A DNA stretch of 64,000 nt. Source: Melastoma dodecandrum (taxonomy: Eukaryota > Streptophyta > Magnoliopsida > Myrtales > Melastomataceae). Under the pieces are notes generated by a model. The model worked only from the letters and a program-made list of their open reading frames with translations. It made no database searches and was not told the origin of the DNA. Within the stretch, counting starts at the first letter, position 1. Each line of letters begins with the position of its first letter. The stretch lies in the NCBI GenBank assembly GCA_029817715.1, contig JARUPY010000434.1, positions 2,460,001-2,524,000 of the forward strand, given 5' to 3'. Position numbers and translations under genes: made by a program. Shown piece after piece: positions 21,520-32,948 of the stretch.

Positions 21520-23957
21520 TTTATAAAACTATTGAAGTCGCAAAAACAGTTGGTTCGGGTATTCGTAATTACTTGCTCTTACATTTAAACATCCGAAAAG
21601 CAGGCATTTGTTCTGAAAAGGTTTCCTTTTGATTAACGGGTGTTACACTCGAAGCAGGTGTCACTCCAAACTCATGTCATTGTATTTTGGGCGTTAGACA
21701 TTCGGGCTCGAACTCATGTTTGTTGTTAACAATCACATGCGACAAAAATCCTAAGGCGTGCCAGCATGCACCATCAAAATCGCAATGAAAAATTTAGATC
21801 AAATGGAGAGTGGGAGGGTGGTAATCGCTGGCTTATGCAATTGGCCCATGGCCCGTTACCTATGGAAATGAATGATTCGGGGAGGCCCGCACCTCCCCTT
21901 TGTACCTCAAGTTTGTCGGTTGGGGCCACTTTAAGCAAACGTTGAATTCTGTTACACCGTGCCTTTAGAATTTTGATTTTCTTCGAGAATTCCTTCCGGA
22001 CGACTAAGGACGCGTTGTCGATCATCCACGATGTTGGAGGAAAATAACCTTTGGAATAGAATCCTCCGTTGTTTCACATTCCAAATAGAGTAAATGAGGG
22101 AAAACTACAATGCCTTAGTATTGATTAAATTTGAGTGAAATCAATCGAATTAAATAAGGCATGACTGGCTGTCATGTCGAAAAGTTGTTCACCATACAAG
22201 TGCACGCGGTCGTACATGTAATAGAGTATAAGTAACATATTGTTCCCACGAGAAATGTTCTAAGCTTTCACCAAGTATTAAATTGCATCAAATCTCTATT
22301 ATTCAACTACACGAACTAAATATTGAATTATGGAAAACGAGAATTTTGCGAAGTAAAGTTCAAGATGAGAAAACACCTAGGGTAATGATTTCACCTAATA
22401 ATTAAGCGCAACTCATATCTCGATCAACACAATTAAATGATTCATTTGATAATATGAAATTTGGTTTTCTCTTTACGCCCTTGTCGTGGTCATAAGAACG
22501 TACATCTCTATAACTAGTAACTACTCTATCTTATTGTAATTTAATTACCTAGGACGATTAGGTATATGCATATCTCGTTCGTGAATAATCCTGTCTTCCA
22601 ACCAAGATCAACTTAGGTTATTCCTTTTCTCGTGCTCAACCTAGGATTTCATTTCTGAGTTCACCTAATTTCCCTATTCAATACTATTGGTGATCGATAA
22701 ATAAAAAAAAACATTAAGAACGAACAGAAATAATCAAACATAAATCATTCAAGAGTATGAAAAGTGATAAACTCTTGAAGATCCATCTTAACCCTAGGCA
22801 GAGAAAATTTGTTCAAAACGAAAGTAACTGAAAGCGTCAATTCAACCCTAGGCATAGAAAATGACATAAAGAAAAAAAATAGGTCCGTCCACGGCTCCTT
22901 ATCACCAGCAGCCTCCTAGGTCGACTTCCCCCCTCCTAGGTCGACTTCCCCCCTCATGAAGCTACACGTTTTTCTAGTGCAACTACAAAAAGTCTCCATG
23001 CAATTTCTTATCTCTTTCCTTCCTTCCGTGTAGATGCACGCTTTTCTAGTATACCTGCACCAAGTTTCTATAGGATTTTGGCCCCTTGTTCGTCAATGCT
23101 AGTACCTCTTAACCTTCATCAACTCTCCTCTTATGTCGTCGTGATTTTCTTCTCCGATTCCTTCCAAAATACACAAAAAGCACAAGGATAAGAGGATGAA
23201 CAACCTACTGGAAAGAGAAAAAATAAAGACTAAGACAATAGTCTAAAATATGATCCCATAACTTTCTTTTCATAGAGATATCACTTACAGCTTGAGGGAG
23301 GGAAATCGAGTCGACTTTTGATCTTGTGAGAATATCCCAATGGTAGAAGAGAGTGTTGTTCCATAACCAGTCCCTTGATCCATACATGTTATGAACCCTA
23401 CGAAAGTGAAGGAATATCAACAGTAGAATGTTTGAAATATATAATCAAAGAGACATGCATAAGTGCCTATGTCGTTACAATGATGAAAATCTAACCACTC
23501 ATTAAGTAGACAGATTAATTACATGCATGTCTATCAAATTTCACAATGATCTAACAGTGAGATCTTAATCCACATGGCAAAGAATAATTCAGCCAATCAT
23601 CGACCGTTTCCTCGAATTGCAGCAAACATACGATCATTAAAAAATTCATAACTTTTCATACACTTCTCTAAAAATTGTATAGTTTTACCAGAAAACTTTA
23701 TTTTCATTCCGCAAGCCAAATTTTAGGAAAAAGTAACATGTGATTTGCTGCTAGTAAAGTAGTTAATGTGCCTATTCAAACCAGACATGTTCTAGTCGAA
23801 CAACATACATGAGTGGGTTTGTCCCTCATTGATTATGGGCTAAAGTTGCTCAAAATAAAAATTGTGAAACATAAAAGTTGTCGAGGATTAAATATTCTAA
23901 GTCCAGGTTAAAAATTGTAAAAAGCTGAAATATGGTTCTAGAGACACCAAATGCATA
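21520..23957 (-). repeat. Long LTR of the Tat-like element, copy A (promoter segment deleted)
   Basis: About 2.4 kb of non-coding sequence matches 54980-57520 in copy B. At 22912-22951 copy A has a 20-bp direct duplication (CCTCCTAGGTCGACTTCCCC twice) in place of about 170 bp that copy B keeps (about 56387-56551), which includes the only good TATA box. The small open frames within (for example 21214-21453, 23205-23420) recur in copy B but have no recognisable domain. Confidence 0.6.
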
Positions 23958-24833
23958 AAATTGGACTGTGTGGTATCAAAAATAGTCTTTTTTCTCTGCA
24001 GCAATACTTGTTCGTTGCAAGGTGTTGTGGCGTTTTTGAGTTCACTACATTCCACTAGTAATTTTACCAGATTTTGTTGTTTGAATTAAGATCTTCAAAC
24101 ATGAAAGATTTAGTCCAATAAAAGATGCATCCGATCCAATAGGTTTCAAGTCAAATAGAGCCTTGGCATTAAAGTTATGTCCAAAAAACGGAGTCACCCT
24201 TCGAGCTTTGGTATTAAAGTTTCGCAGTCCAACTTTCAATGAGCAAAATTCGACCGAAAATGCTTCAAATTAAAACGTTTGCAAGAAAAAGGTTTTAGAT
24301 AAGTTAAAAGGGGAGTGATCCCAAGCAGTTTCAGGTAAATCCATGCTGTACAAACTAGTTTAGGTCCAATAGAGTGCAGCTAATGTCTCGTGGATACACG
24401 TAATAGGTCAGTTTTACGCTTCGACATTCAATGCTCAAAAACGTCGCCCAAAATTGTTTGTTTGTTTGAAAATTTGTAAACATGAAAGTTATTCCTCATT
24501 AACGAAGGGATCCAAAGAGTCAAAAGTCTGCTTAATTTATGCATTAAGAAAAATGTTATGCATGAAAACACCGTGCAACGAAAGCAGCGATGGGCATTTT
24601 CATTTCAGCATTCATACATCCCCAGAATAGGTCATAACTCAGGCTACACTTGTTGATTTGGGCGAACAACCTATCCACACGACCGGGAAAGAGAAAGGGA
24701 GAGGATAATCCTAACCAAGCTCAATTTCGTGCTGGACAAGAAAGCAACCTCCAAGGGAATAGATTGCCGACAAGGGTGTGTTGTTGCCATGACCAGGAAG
24801 CCCCTCTAGACCAAGCTCCAAGCTCTTCGGTTC
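23958..24833. other. Unassigned AT-rich sequence
   Basis: No recognisable protein or element ends. Parts (24040-24460) read like internally similar phrases (repeated ATTAAAGTTTCGCAGTCC or CATTAAAGTTATG segments), suggesting old degenerate repeats. A short open frame at 24650-24868 is not recognised. Confidence 0.4.
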
Positions 24834-25400
24834 TTAGACTTGCACAGGTAATAAGAAGGTCATCGTAAAAAGAGTCCCCTTCGCCAAGCGAAAGAAGCTG
24901 CGGGAGGTGATAGGGGCTTCATGACGGATGGAAGAAAACGCAGCCGGTCTGTGGAGCTCCATTGTGGATTTCGGGGCATCTCTCTTCTGCTGTAGCTTCC
25001 AGGGCCTTGAGGCTGTGTCATTGCTGGTGGTAAGGGGGTCTCCATGACCATGATTCGTTGACCATACGTTGGCCTTTGACAGGATAGTCTCTAGATGGTG
25101 GCTGGGTCGACGCCGAAGAAAATAATGGAGAAGGGGGTGACTGAGAAGGGGCTTGTCCGATTTAGTGGGGTTAATGGCCAAGAAGAAGAGAATCAGAAGA
25201 AGGAAGTTCCTTGGGAGAGATGAGAATGACCCCAGAAGAAGAACTGTGTAGGAGTAGTATTGTAGTTCTTGGTGGTCGTCATTAATTCGGAGAGTAGACT
25301 GATCGTCCTTGGAGGAGAGCAGCGCTGGGTGGCGGGGGAATGTAGTTAGGGGGACATTCAACAAAGAATGTTTTACTCGCAAGATCGGCACCTCCCCCAT
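24834..25400 (-). CDS. Unidentified 188-codon ORF
   Basis: The longest open frame between 24 and 29 kb lies on the minus strand and is more GC-rich than its flanks. The predicted protein has a Leu-rich hydrophobic stretch at about residues 52-76 (a possible membrane segment), then His/Arg/Ser-rich sequence. I recognise no domain. A shorter overlapping frame on the same strand (24860-25051) encodes a Pro/Arg-rich peptide. It may be a leader of an old element or a chance ORF; codon use does not clearly favour one frame. Confidence 0.2.
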   Translation of the reverse strand: MGEVPILRVKHSLLNVPLTTFPRHPALLSSKDDQSTLRINDDHQELQYYSYTVLLLGSFSSLPRNFLLLILFFLAINPTKSDKPLLSHPLLHYFLRRRPSHHLETILSKANVWSTNHGHGDPLTTSNDTASRPWKLQQKRDAPKSTMELHRPAAFSSIRHEAPITSRSFFRLAKGTLFTMTFLLPVQV

Positions 25401-26390
25401 TTTTCTTAATTGATTTTTGTTCCTGATTGTAAATGTGGGTATGTCTTTTTTGTTCTTTTGAGTCAGCCACGACTATAATTGGGAGGAATGACTACTAAAT
25501 AAATAAAAAATCCCGGTCTCTCATTTGACAATGACATGCCCTTGCGCCTGTGTGGTGGTGTAGGTAGGAATGGGCATTTGAGCGAGTGGGCTGCAGGGTG
25601 TCGTCATGTTTCGAAATGATTTTGTTTTTGTCCGAGACCGGTTAGCTAGTAAAACATTTACTTCAAATGTGGCCGTAAAAATCTTATTCTGGAAAAGTGT
25701 ATCTTGCATTATAACGTCGTCAACGTGGGTATCTACAATGGCGATCTAGTAAGCATTGTTGTTAACTATATTTGACCATCCAAAATCATGTAAGTAGTTC
25801 CCAACTCGATAGCATTATGTTATGAAATTTGTAGTCGGAAATGTAACATAATAAATGTAACTGTAGAAGTTAGTTACATAGTTGGCAATATAAGAATACA
25901 AGTCGGCGAGTAGAACGGTTAGTTGTTGAATTTGTTACCTTCATCTTCTTTATTCCTTTGTACATGCGACGACTTGCACTTCTCAAGCCTGCGATTGAAT
26001 GAATTACTCGATTGAGTTCTTGATTCATCAATCATGTATTCATTCCTCGATCATCTCGAGTTGATCCTGAAGATCATTGCACGTTACTTGCTTCATTCCA
26101 AACTTAATAGCTTTATCCATTCGATCTGGCATCATTGTCCTTTTGTTGAAGGAGATTCGTCTTCAAATTAAGGGAATCTTTGTCATCCTCGTATACGTCG
26201 AGATCTTGAATGTTGAATGTCGTGAAGACTCCATAATCTCCTGGTATGTCGATCTTGAATGTTGAATGACGCAGAGACTCTACCCCACGAACACAATCAT
26301 AAAGTTTACACAATACCTTATCTTAGCTTTATCTCGGGCACACGACTTTATGAACATGTTGTCAGCCTCACTGGAACATCCCAATTAAGC
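25401..26390. other. Unassigned intergenic sequence
   Basis: No gene is recognised. A segment at about 26150-26270 (TTGTCATCCTCGTATACGTCG and flanks) resembles part of the Tat-like leader at 21083-21180, so it is probably a fragment of that family; a short phrase from it is repeated within 100 bases. Confidence 0.4.
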
Positions 26391-26700
26391 GGCTCGATGA
26401 AAATGAACCTCAATAATACACGTCACACATGTGTCTCGAGGAAAGGGAGCCTCGGGATACATACTAGACATGTGGCTCGAGGAAGAGGAGCCTCAATAAT
26501 GCACACCAAACAAGTGGCTCGATGAAGAGGATCCTCGATGGTCCACACTAGATTGACAGATATTCAAAGATGATCCTCAGCGGTACAAACCAGGTAAGCG
26601 GCTTGACGAAGATGTGCCTTATGATACACTTCAGCCATGTGCTTGTGAAGAGAAACCTTAATGATACAAAATAGATAGACAACTCGGGGAAGAAGTTTTC
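26391..26700 (+). repeat. Degenerate minisatellite with a unit of about 42 bp
   Basis: The phrase GGCTCGA-GAA-A-GAGCCTC recurs at 26391, 26433, 26474 and 26516 (spacing 41-42). Weaker copies with larger gaps follow near 26600 and 26645. Each unit has the form (G)GCTCGATGAAGAGGAGCCTCAATAATNCAC. The ORF reading through it (26259-26525) is repeat-derived. Confidence 0.65.
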
Positions 26701-29118
26701 AACTCTAATGGTAGATATATAAAAGTAAAAAAATACTCAGCAAAGTCTTCACCCTCATTGATATAAAGAAACTATATAAGCATCTTGATGAAGATATCGT
26801 CAACCTCTACCATGTTGAAGCTTCAACGACTAATAAGATCACAACAAGCACCACAACTTGAGGCCAGCACAAGTCCTATGTCCTCGACATAATCCGATTA
26901 AGATACTTTACAAAGATAATATGCACTTTTTGCAGCAGAATTCAAAATTTATTGAGCTTCACAACAGTCACCATGTCGCAACGGGAAATACACGTACCAG
27001 CCCTTTCGACGGTATTTGTGTGTGTGTGTGTGTATATATACACAAACATGTATGTGGCAAACTTCTAGGGTTTGGCTTCATAGTGTCCGATATAGAACAA
27101 TCTTTAAGCATCAAGTTACCTTCGTAGTGGCATCCATAGATATACAGCGACCTCCCTAGGGGCGTCCACGAATATACGTTGACCTTAATAGTGTCATTCA
27201 TGGGTACAAAAATATATAGCAACTTTCAGGACATGTACAGGCTCTTCATGCCTACACAACATAAAGTGATCCTCTTCAGGCTTAAGGCATAGAAATAGTC
27301 AACAAGAATCGATCGTCATACCCTAGAATGTATGTTATTCATCAAAATTCCAACTTATTGCTCCGCAATAATCAGTGGTATTCACGAGCATTGATGGATA
27401 AACTCCCACAAGATTACTTCAATTCTTCACATGTCATAAAATGAAACATCTTCACTTGGGAATATTACGAGACACCCATAAGCGGAGTTCAATAAAAGAT
27501 TAAAAAACAACACTAAGAAGAAAACAAGAATTTATGAATAGAAGAGAGTCAGGCATATCTCTTATTTATAGTGTTTAAGAAGATAATATAAATATGATGT
27601 ATAAAAAGTAAACAAGCGATACTCCACGCGACACAACCTCAATGAAAATCAATTTTGAGATTTTTCATACATTTCTTGGTGAGAATTCCAATCAAATATA
27701 CAACAAGGCAAAATTAAAAAATATATATATATTGATGATCAAACAACAGCTGGCCAGCCTCCTTCACATATGATAGTGGATTTCATTCTCATGTGGAAAA
27801 GAAAAGAAATCCAATCTAATGTTCACGCATGTCATGGATAAATGAGCATAAGCGATACATCCAATATATTCGGCATCATTGATATCATATTCGACATCAA
27901 TTTGAAGATATGATCTTTTAATGTGTGAAAATATATTTTCAAGTAATATTCTGAAAATATATTTTAATGTGAATTTCTCTGCAATATATATACACGTACA
28001 ATAAGGTAAGATGAAATATATTTGAAATAATGTCATTCTGTCTGAACCATATGATATGATTATAAGGTATAAAAATTGTCATTGATTGACTAAATATTAT
28101 AAGGTAACATAATATTTATATTAATATTTTTGTGCCTTATAATGGAAGCCTAAATGGAGCTGGGCTTTTTGAAAATTCATGACCTTATAATATTGTTTTG
28201 TGTTATAATATATTTAGCCCAAATGATGCCTTTCTTTTAAGAAATAATAAGCGCAATCCACTTATATATTAGCTTCAACGTAGTTTATTCTTGGTATGAC
28301 TCATATGTTGACTCCATACAAAGCCTAACTTACATTTAAGCTCAAGTCATGGTCTTGCCCATATTTTGGTCCATGTTAAACATTTTGCATTAAAATTAAT
28401 TGCTTTTGGAGTCGATCACCCTAATTAATTGAAATTTTTTTCTATTAATTTTTAATTAATAAGAATCTAACTACTAAATGGTACATCTTTTTCAAATTAG
28501 TAGGAAAATCTAACTTAATTTTCACCCTCTAGAAATGTCCAAAAGGATGTCCCGTTTTATAACAATAAGTCCAAGTGAATTTTTTTTAAAATTAATAAGC
28601 AAGAGTAAATTTACCATATTCCAATTATAAAACAATATAAAGAAAAGTGCAAACATAAGTTAATTAGTCATGATAGAAAATTGTCCCACCTATTTAACTT
28701 GATAGGAGGATAAGGCCTAAGGGAGGTAAATTAAGCAAAAAGAAGAAACAAAACAGAAAGAGGTGTCCACCCAACAAGTCAGTTTATGAAAAGATAATAA
28801 GAAAACTTATCCATGAATTTTTGTTAAATGAGGAAAGCAGCATATCATCCCATTCTTTTCACACTCAAACAACAAGTAGTTAGAGAACCCTAAATACAAG
28901 TAAATGCCTGTTAAAAAATCAAAATTCCCAAATTACACTAACTCAATTAAACCCGAAATTCTTTATCCGGAAAGAAGAAGAGAAACCAAACCCACTTTGT
29001 TTTGTTTTAACAACAAATGTCGTCAACTTTGGTTAATCAACAAGAGGACTTGGCAATGAAATTTGGTTGTCTCTTCTTGATAATCTCTCTGTCAATCTCT
29101 GTTCAGTTGATTTGTTTG
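26701..29118. other. AT-rich intergenic region upstream of the transporter gene
   Basis: No coding sequence is recognised. It contains a (TG)n(TA)n microsatellite at 27017-27040. At about 27560-27575 the minus strand reads a TATA-like CTATAAATAAG followed by a pyrimidine-rich leader, so an old LTR in minus orientation may span part of 26.7-28.3 kb. 28260-28560 looks like non-coding LTR-type sequence. I could not define element ends. Confidence 0.4.
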
Positions 29119-29128
29119 TATATATAGA
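29119..29128 (+). promoter_or_regulatory. Candidate TATA box of the polyol transporter gene
   Basis: TATATATAGA lies 163 bases upstream of the start codon at 29291, a plausible distance for a 5' UTR of about 130 bases. It is the only good TATA box near the gene. Confidence 0.5.
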
Positions 29129-29290
29129 CATCGTGGGCTTTGGGACTCTCATCGGTAATCGATTTTACTTTTAAAGTGGTGAAACATTACTTGGTTTCGG
29201 GCCACGTTTGGGTGAGGGAGGGGCTGTCGCTGTAGAATTGAATTCTTTGTGGGGGCCCCCTGATAAGAGAGAAGCAGATAAAGTTCAAAG

Positions 29291-30876
29291 ATGAAGGATC
29301 CTGCTCACGGCGAGATGACCGAGAGGGTTGAAGTCGGGTTCAATCGCTTTGCACTCGGCAGCGTCATCGTTGCTTCCATCATCACAATTATATTCGGCTA
29401 TGGTAATCTTCTTTGTTTCCGGAAAGCGGGTTTGGAAGTTTCATTTCTGGCCTGACATACAGTGTGTGATCTGGAAATCCTGCAGACACGGGCGTCATGA
29501 GCGGCGCAATGATATTCATCAAGGAGGAATTTCTGATTACAGACAGGCAGGTGGAGGTCCTTGCAGGGATGTTGAACTGGTGTGCCCTTGTGGGGTCGCC
29601 CATTGCAGGGAGGATCTCGGACTTCATTGGCCGCCGTTACACCATTGTGCTGGCCTCAGTGATATTCCTTCTAGGGTCCGTTCTGATGGGCTACGGCCCA
29701 AACTATGCGGTCCTCTTGACAGGGAGGTGCATAGCTGGTGTAGGGGTTGGTTTCGCGCTCACAATCGCGCCTGTGTACACTACGGAGATCTCCTCAGCTA
29801 CCCACAGGGGCTTCCTGGCATCACTGCCGGAGCTCTGCATCGCCATCGGTGTGCTCCTCGGTTACCTATCAAACTTCTTCTTGGCCAAGCTTTCTCTGAC
29901 CCTTGGATGGAGGCTGATGCTTGGTATAGCCGCCATCCCATCCCTGGTCCTAGCATTCGGGATCCTGCAAATGCCCGAATCACCAAGATGGCTTGTGCTG
30001 CAAGGCCGCCTGGGCGATGCGAAGAAGGTCCTGCTAAATGTCTCAAACACATCGGAGGAAGCCGAGGTGCGGTTCCGAAACATCTTATCGGCAGCTGGGA
30101 TCGACGAGGACTGCAAAGATGATGTTGTGGAAGTCCCCCGAGTCAATTCTCGAGGTCATGGTGTCTGGAAGGAGCTCCTTCTGAGGCCAACCCCTGCTGT
30201 TCGGTGGATTCTTCTGGCATGCATCGGGATCCACTTCTTCGAGCACGCGACCGGGATCGAGGCTGTCATACTATATGGCCCGAGGATATTCAAGAAGGCC
30301 GGGGTAAGGAGCAAGTCGAAGCTGCTGCTTGCGACCATCGGGGTCGGTGTCACGAAGACGCTGTGCGTGCTCATCGCGACATGCATCCTCGACAAAGTCG
30401 GCAGGAGGAAGCTCTTGATGATCAGCAGTTCGGGGATGATAGTCGCCCTTACGGGGCTAGGATTCTGCCTGACGATGGTGGAACACGCCCAGGAGCAGAT
30501 CCTGTGGGCTCTGGTGGCTAGCCTGGTCGCAACTTACTCTTATGTGGCCTTCTTCAATATCGGTCTGGCACCTGTGACGTGGGTGTACAGCTCAGAGATC
30601 TTCCCGCTGAAGCTGAGGGCACAAGGGTTCTCTCTAGGGGTGGCGGTGAACAGGGGGATGAATGCCCTGATATCATCTACCTTCCTCTCCCTGTCGGAGG
30701 CATTGACGATCGGGGGAAGCTTCTTCATGTTCGCAGGCATTTCTGTGGTGGCACTGCTGTTCTTTTACTTCCTTTTCCCAGAGACAAAGGGGAAGTCATT
30801 GGAAGAGATTGAGGCCCTGTTCACCAGAGGAGGGAAGAAGCAACAAGACAATGACATGGAAATTCAGGCCAAGTAA
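29291..30876 (+). CDS. Polyol/monosaccharide transporter, PMT6-like (500 aa, one intron)
   Basis: A major facilitator sugar porter that would move polyols or monosaccharides across a membrane, probably with protons. Exon 1 is 29291-29402 and exon 2 is 29486-30876. The intron 29403-29485 has GT..AG ends and splits the Asp codon of GYDTGVMSG (residues 36-44), the usual place in plant polyol transporters. The 500-codon frame is open after splicing. Visible motifs: GRR after helix 2 (86-88), PESPRW (201-206), DKVGRR (340-345), SEIFPLKLRAQG (407-418) and PETKGKS (469-475). Twelve hydrophobic segments fit the family. The sugar-binding QQ of many sugar porters is EH here (290-291, FFEHATGIEAV). From memory the Arabidopsis At4g36670 (PMT6) clade also has this. 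The start fits the family length. The gene is GC-rich compared with its flanks. Substrate is not predictable. Confidence 0.93.
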
Positions 30877-31652
30877 TTAGATTATTTTCCTGTAATTTCA
30901 CTCTATTTATGTTTATATATTTATATATTTATATATAATACATGAATTAACTCCAGAAGATTGAGGCAATGTTTGGCTACTTGCCGAGATGATTATCTTC
31001 TCTTCTATGTCATCAAGTCGACGGCGCTTGTTGCAACAGTATCTTATACCCAGTAGTAACTTGTTTTTGGTAGTTAAACAAAATAGACGTAATCATCCAA
31101 ATAATTGAAATCCCATCCTTTGGGTGGTTCGAACGGCGTGAGTTTAGACGAGTCGCTTCAATACTTTCCGAATCCGGAGCTTGCCGATCTATTCGGATCT
31201 ATTATTATGCCTTTTTTAAATTAGTTTGTAATTAATTTTATTTCAAATAATACATATTTTTTTTAGTAATGAAAAATGAACTAAAGGCAAACATTTTTAC
31301 TATACTTATTCATGGGCTCGCAATTTATGTGATTTTGGACAGTATAATTTATTGGATGGGTTGGGTTTGGCCATAATTTTTATGCTCGATTAAATTTGGG
31401 CCGAGTTTAGATAAATAAAATAATAACCTTACTTGGCTCGCCCAATCCGGTCAAAATAATAACTAGAATTTTTACGGTGGTGCATCTATATCCATGGAGG
31501 TTGATCTCAATCCTTCTTTTTCATCATTCAGCAGCCTACACTACACACCTTCTGTCCATTCCAGCGTCACTCCATTCCGCACCCTTTTCAGTGACGTCCC
31601 CATTCGTTTTCGGTATTGGAATTATCTATTCCTTTCCGTCCCCGTATCATCT
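30877..31652 (+). other. 3' UTR of the transporter and AT-rich flank
   Basis: An AT repeat (30903-30945) after the stop resembles a plant far-upstream polyadenylation element. The rest is AT-rich. The final 150 bases lead into a gypsy primer binding site and may be remnant LTR, but no LTR start is clear. No gene seen. Confidence 0.45.
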
Positions 31653-31666
31653 TGGTATTAGAGCTC
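31653..31666 (+). other. Primer binding site of the CRM-like element
   Basis: TTGGTATTAGAGCTC is one base off the tRNA-iMet complement TGGTATCAGAGC in its core. It lies 11-24 bases before the gag ATG at 31677. Confidence 0.6.
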
Positions 31667-31676
31667 GTGGTTGTCA

Positions 31677-32875
31677 ATGGCCGGAAGATTTGAACGCGGT
31701 ATGACTCTAGACGAAGCATAAGTTGCTCGGCTTGAGGAGCAGATAGCCGATCTTCAGCAGCAACTACAGTCGTTAGGGACACACCATGTAACGACTTCCC
31801 GTAGTCGAATAAACAGCGATGAGGAGGAGAACCCATGGCGTGAGGAGTCTCAACGAGGATCTTCACCGGAGTATCGTAGGTAGGAGAGAAGAGCCCCGAC
31901 GATGAGCGTTCAGATTCCGGAGTTCGAAGGAAACTTGAACCCCGAGGAGTTCATCGACTAGATGCACACGGTAGAGCGCATCTTCGACTATGAAGAGGTG
32001 CCCGAGGAGAAAAAGGTTAAGATAGCTAGATTAAAGTTGAAGAAGTACGCCAGTTTATGGTGGGAGAACACCAACCACCAACGTCGAAGAGAAGGACGTG
32101 ATCAGATACGAACATGGTCAAAAATGAAGAGGGCTATGACTAAGAGGTTTCTGCCGGAGCATTATCGACGAGATCTCTACCTCAAGTTGCAGTCGCTTCA
32201 GCAAGTTTCAAGTGTATCGGAGTATACGAGGGAGTTCGAGAGATTATTGCTGCAGTACGATGTCCAAGAAGCCCAAGAGCAAACCATTGCCAGGTATCTT
32301 CGAGGACTTAAGCCTCATATTCCAGATGAGGTCGAACTACAACAATATTGGACTTTCAATGATGTTTTTGCATTAGCACACAAGGTTGAGCAGCAACAAG
32401 TGAAAAGATCGAATACCCGCTCATTTGTGAAGGCTTCGCCTTTCAACAAGGGGAGTAGCTCCCAGGCAAAGCCACCATTGACGACATCGAGAAAAACTCC
32501 TTCATCGACTACCAGACCAGAAGTTAAGTCAAACGAGCAAGATAATGCTAGACGATGTTTCAAGTGCCAAGGAATAGGACACATGGCTTCTGAGTGTCCG
32601 TCGAGAAGAAACGTTGTCATTAGAGAGCTGTCTGATGGAGAAGAAGAGTTCGATGAGAACGTCGATCCTGTTTGGGATGCAGGGGAGATTGAGGAGTACC
32701 CGGACGAAGGACAGTTGTTGGTCGTCCGAAAAGCCTTAAGCGTGACATCGGCGAGAGAGGAGAATCAAAGGGAAAGTATTTTCCACACCAGATGCACAGT
32801 CGAAGGAAAAGTTTGCTTGGTGATTGTAGATAGCGGAAGCTGCACCAACGTCGTGTCGAGGACGATGGTCGAATA
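31677..32875 (+). pseudogene. CRM-like gag and protease
   Basis: The gag starts at ATG 31677 and is stopped at 31719 (TAA). Its N-terminal part reads as a Gln/Leu-rich coiled coil (about 31725-31780). After another stop near 31884 and one at 31960 the frame is open for 304 codons (31962-32876). That stretch has the gag helical core (WWENTNHQRRREGRD), the FLPEHYRRDLYLKLQSL block, a CCHC knuckle CFKCQGIGHMASEC (32555-32596), an acidic linker and the protease motif VDSGSCTNVVS with catalytic Asp at 32829-32831. The frame then ends at TAG 32874-32876 and protease continues after a further stop at about 32948. Confidence 0.8.
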
Positions 32876-32948
32876 GCTAAAGTTGCCTATCGAAGCTCAT
32901 CCTCACCCCTATCATCTTCAATGGCTCAACAAGGAGAGTGATGTTTGA

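Larger units (their letters stand above)
19324..23957 (-). mobile_element. Minus-strand Tat-like gypsy, 5' half, copy A
   Basis: This block is repeated at 47310-57520 (copy B, split by a nested insertion), sharing both ends: the homology begins at AACCATAGTTCATG and ends at AATGCATAAAA. Read on the minus strand it contains a long LTR (about 21520-23957), a PBS-like sequence, an untranslated leader and gag ending near 19811. Pol is absent. Both copies stop at about the same point, so they either derive from one truncated element or were copied as one segment. Confidence 0.7.

Noticed and set aside
26968..27222. ORFs across the TG/TA microsatellite
   Set aside because: Microsatellite translation (HTHTQ and CVCVYIH runs) explains them.
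29328..30122. 264-codon ORF overlapping the transporter gene
   Set aside because: A wrong-frame reading of the GC-rich transporter exons, with a non-ATG start and no domain.
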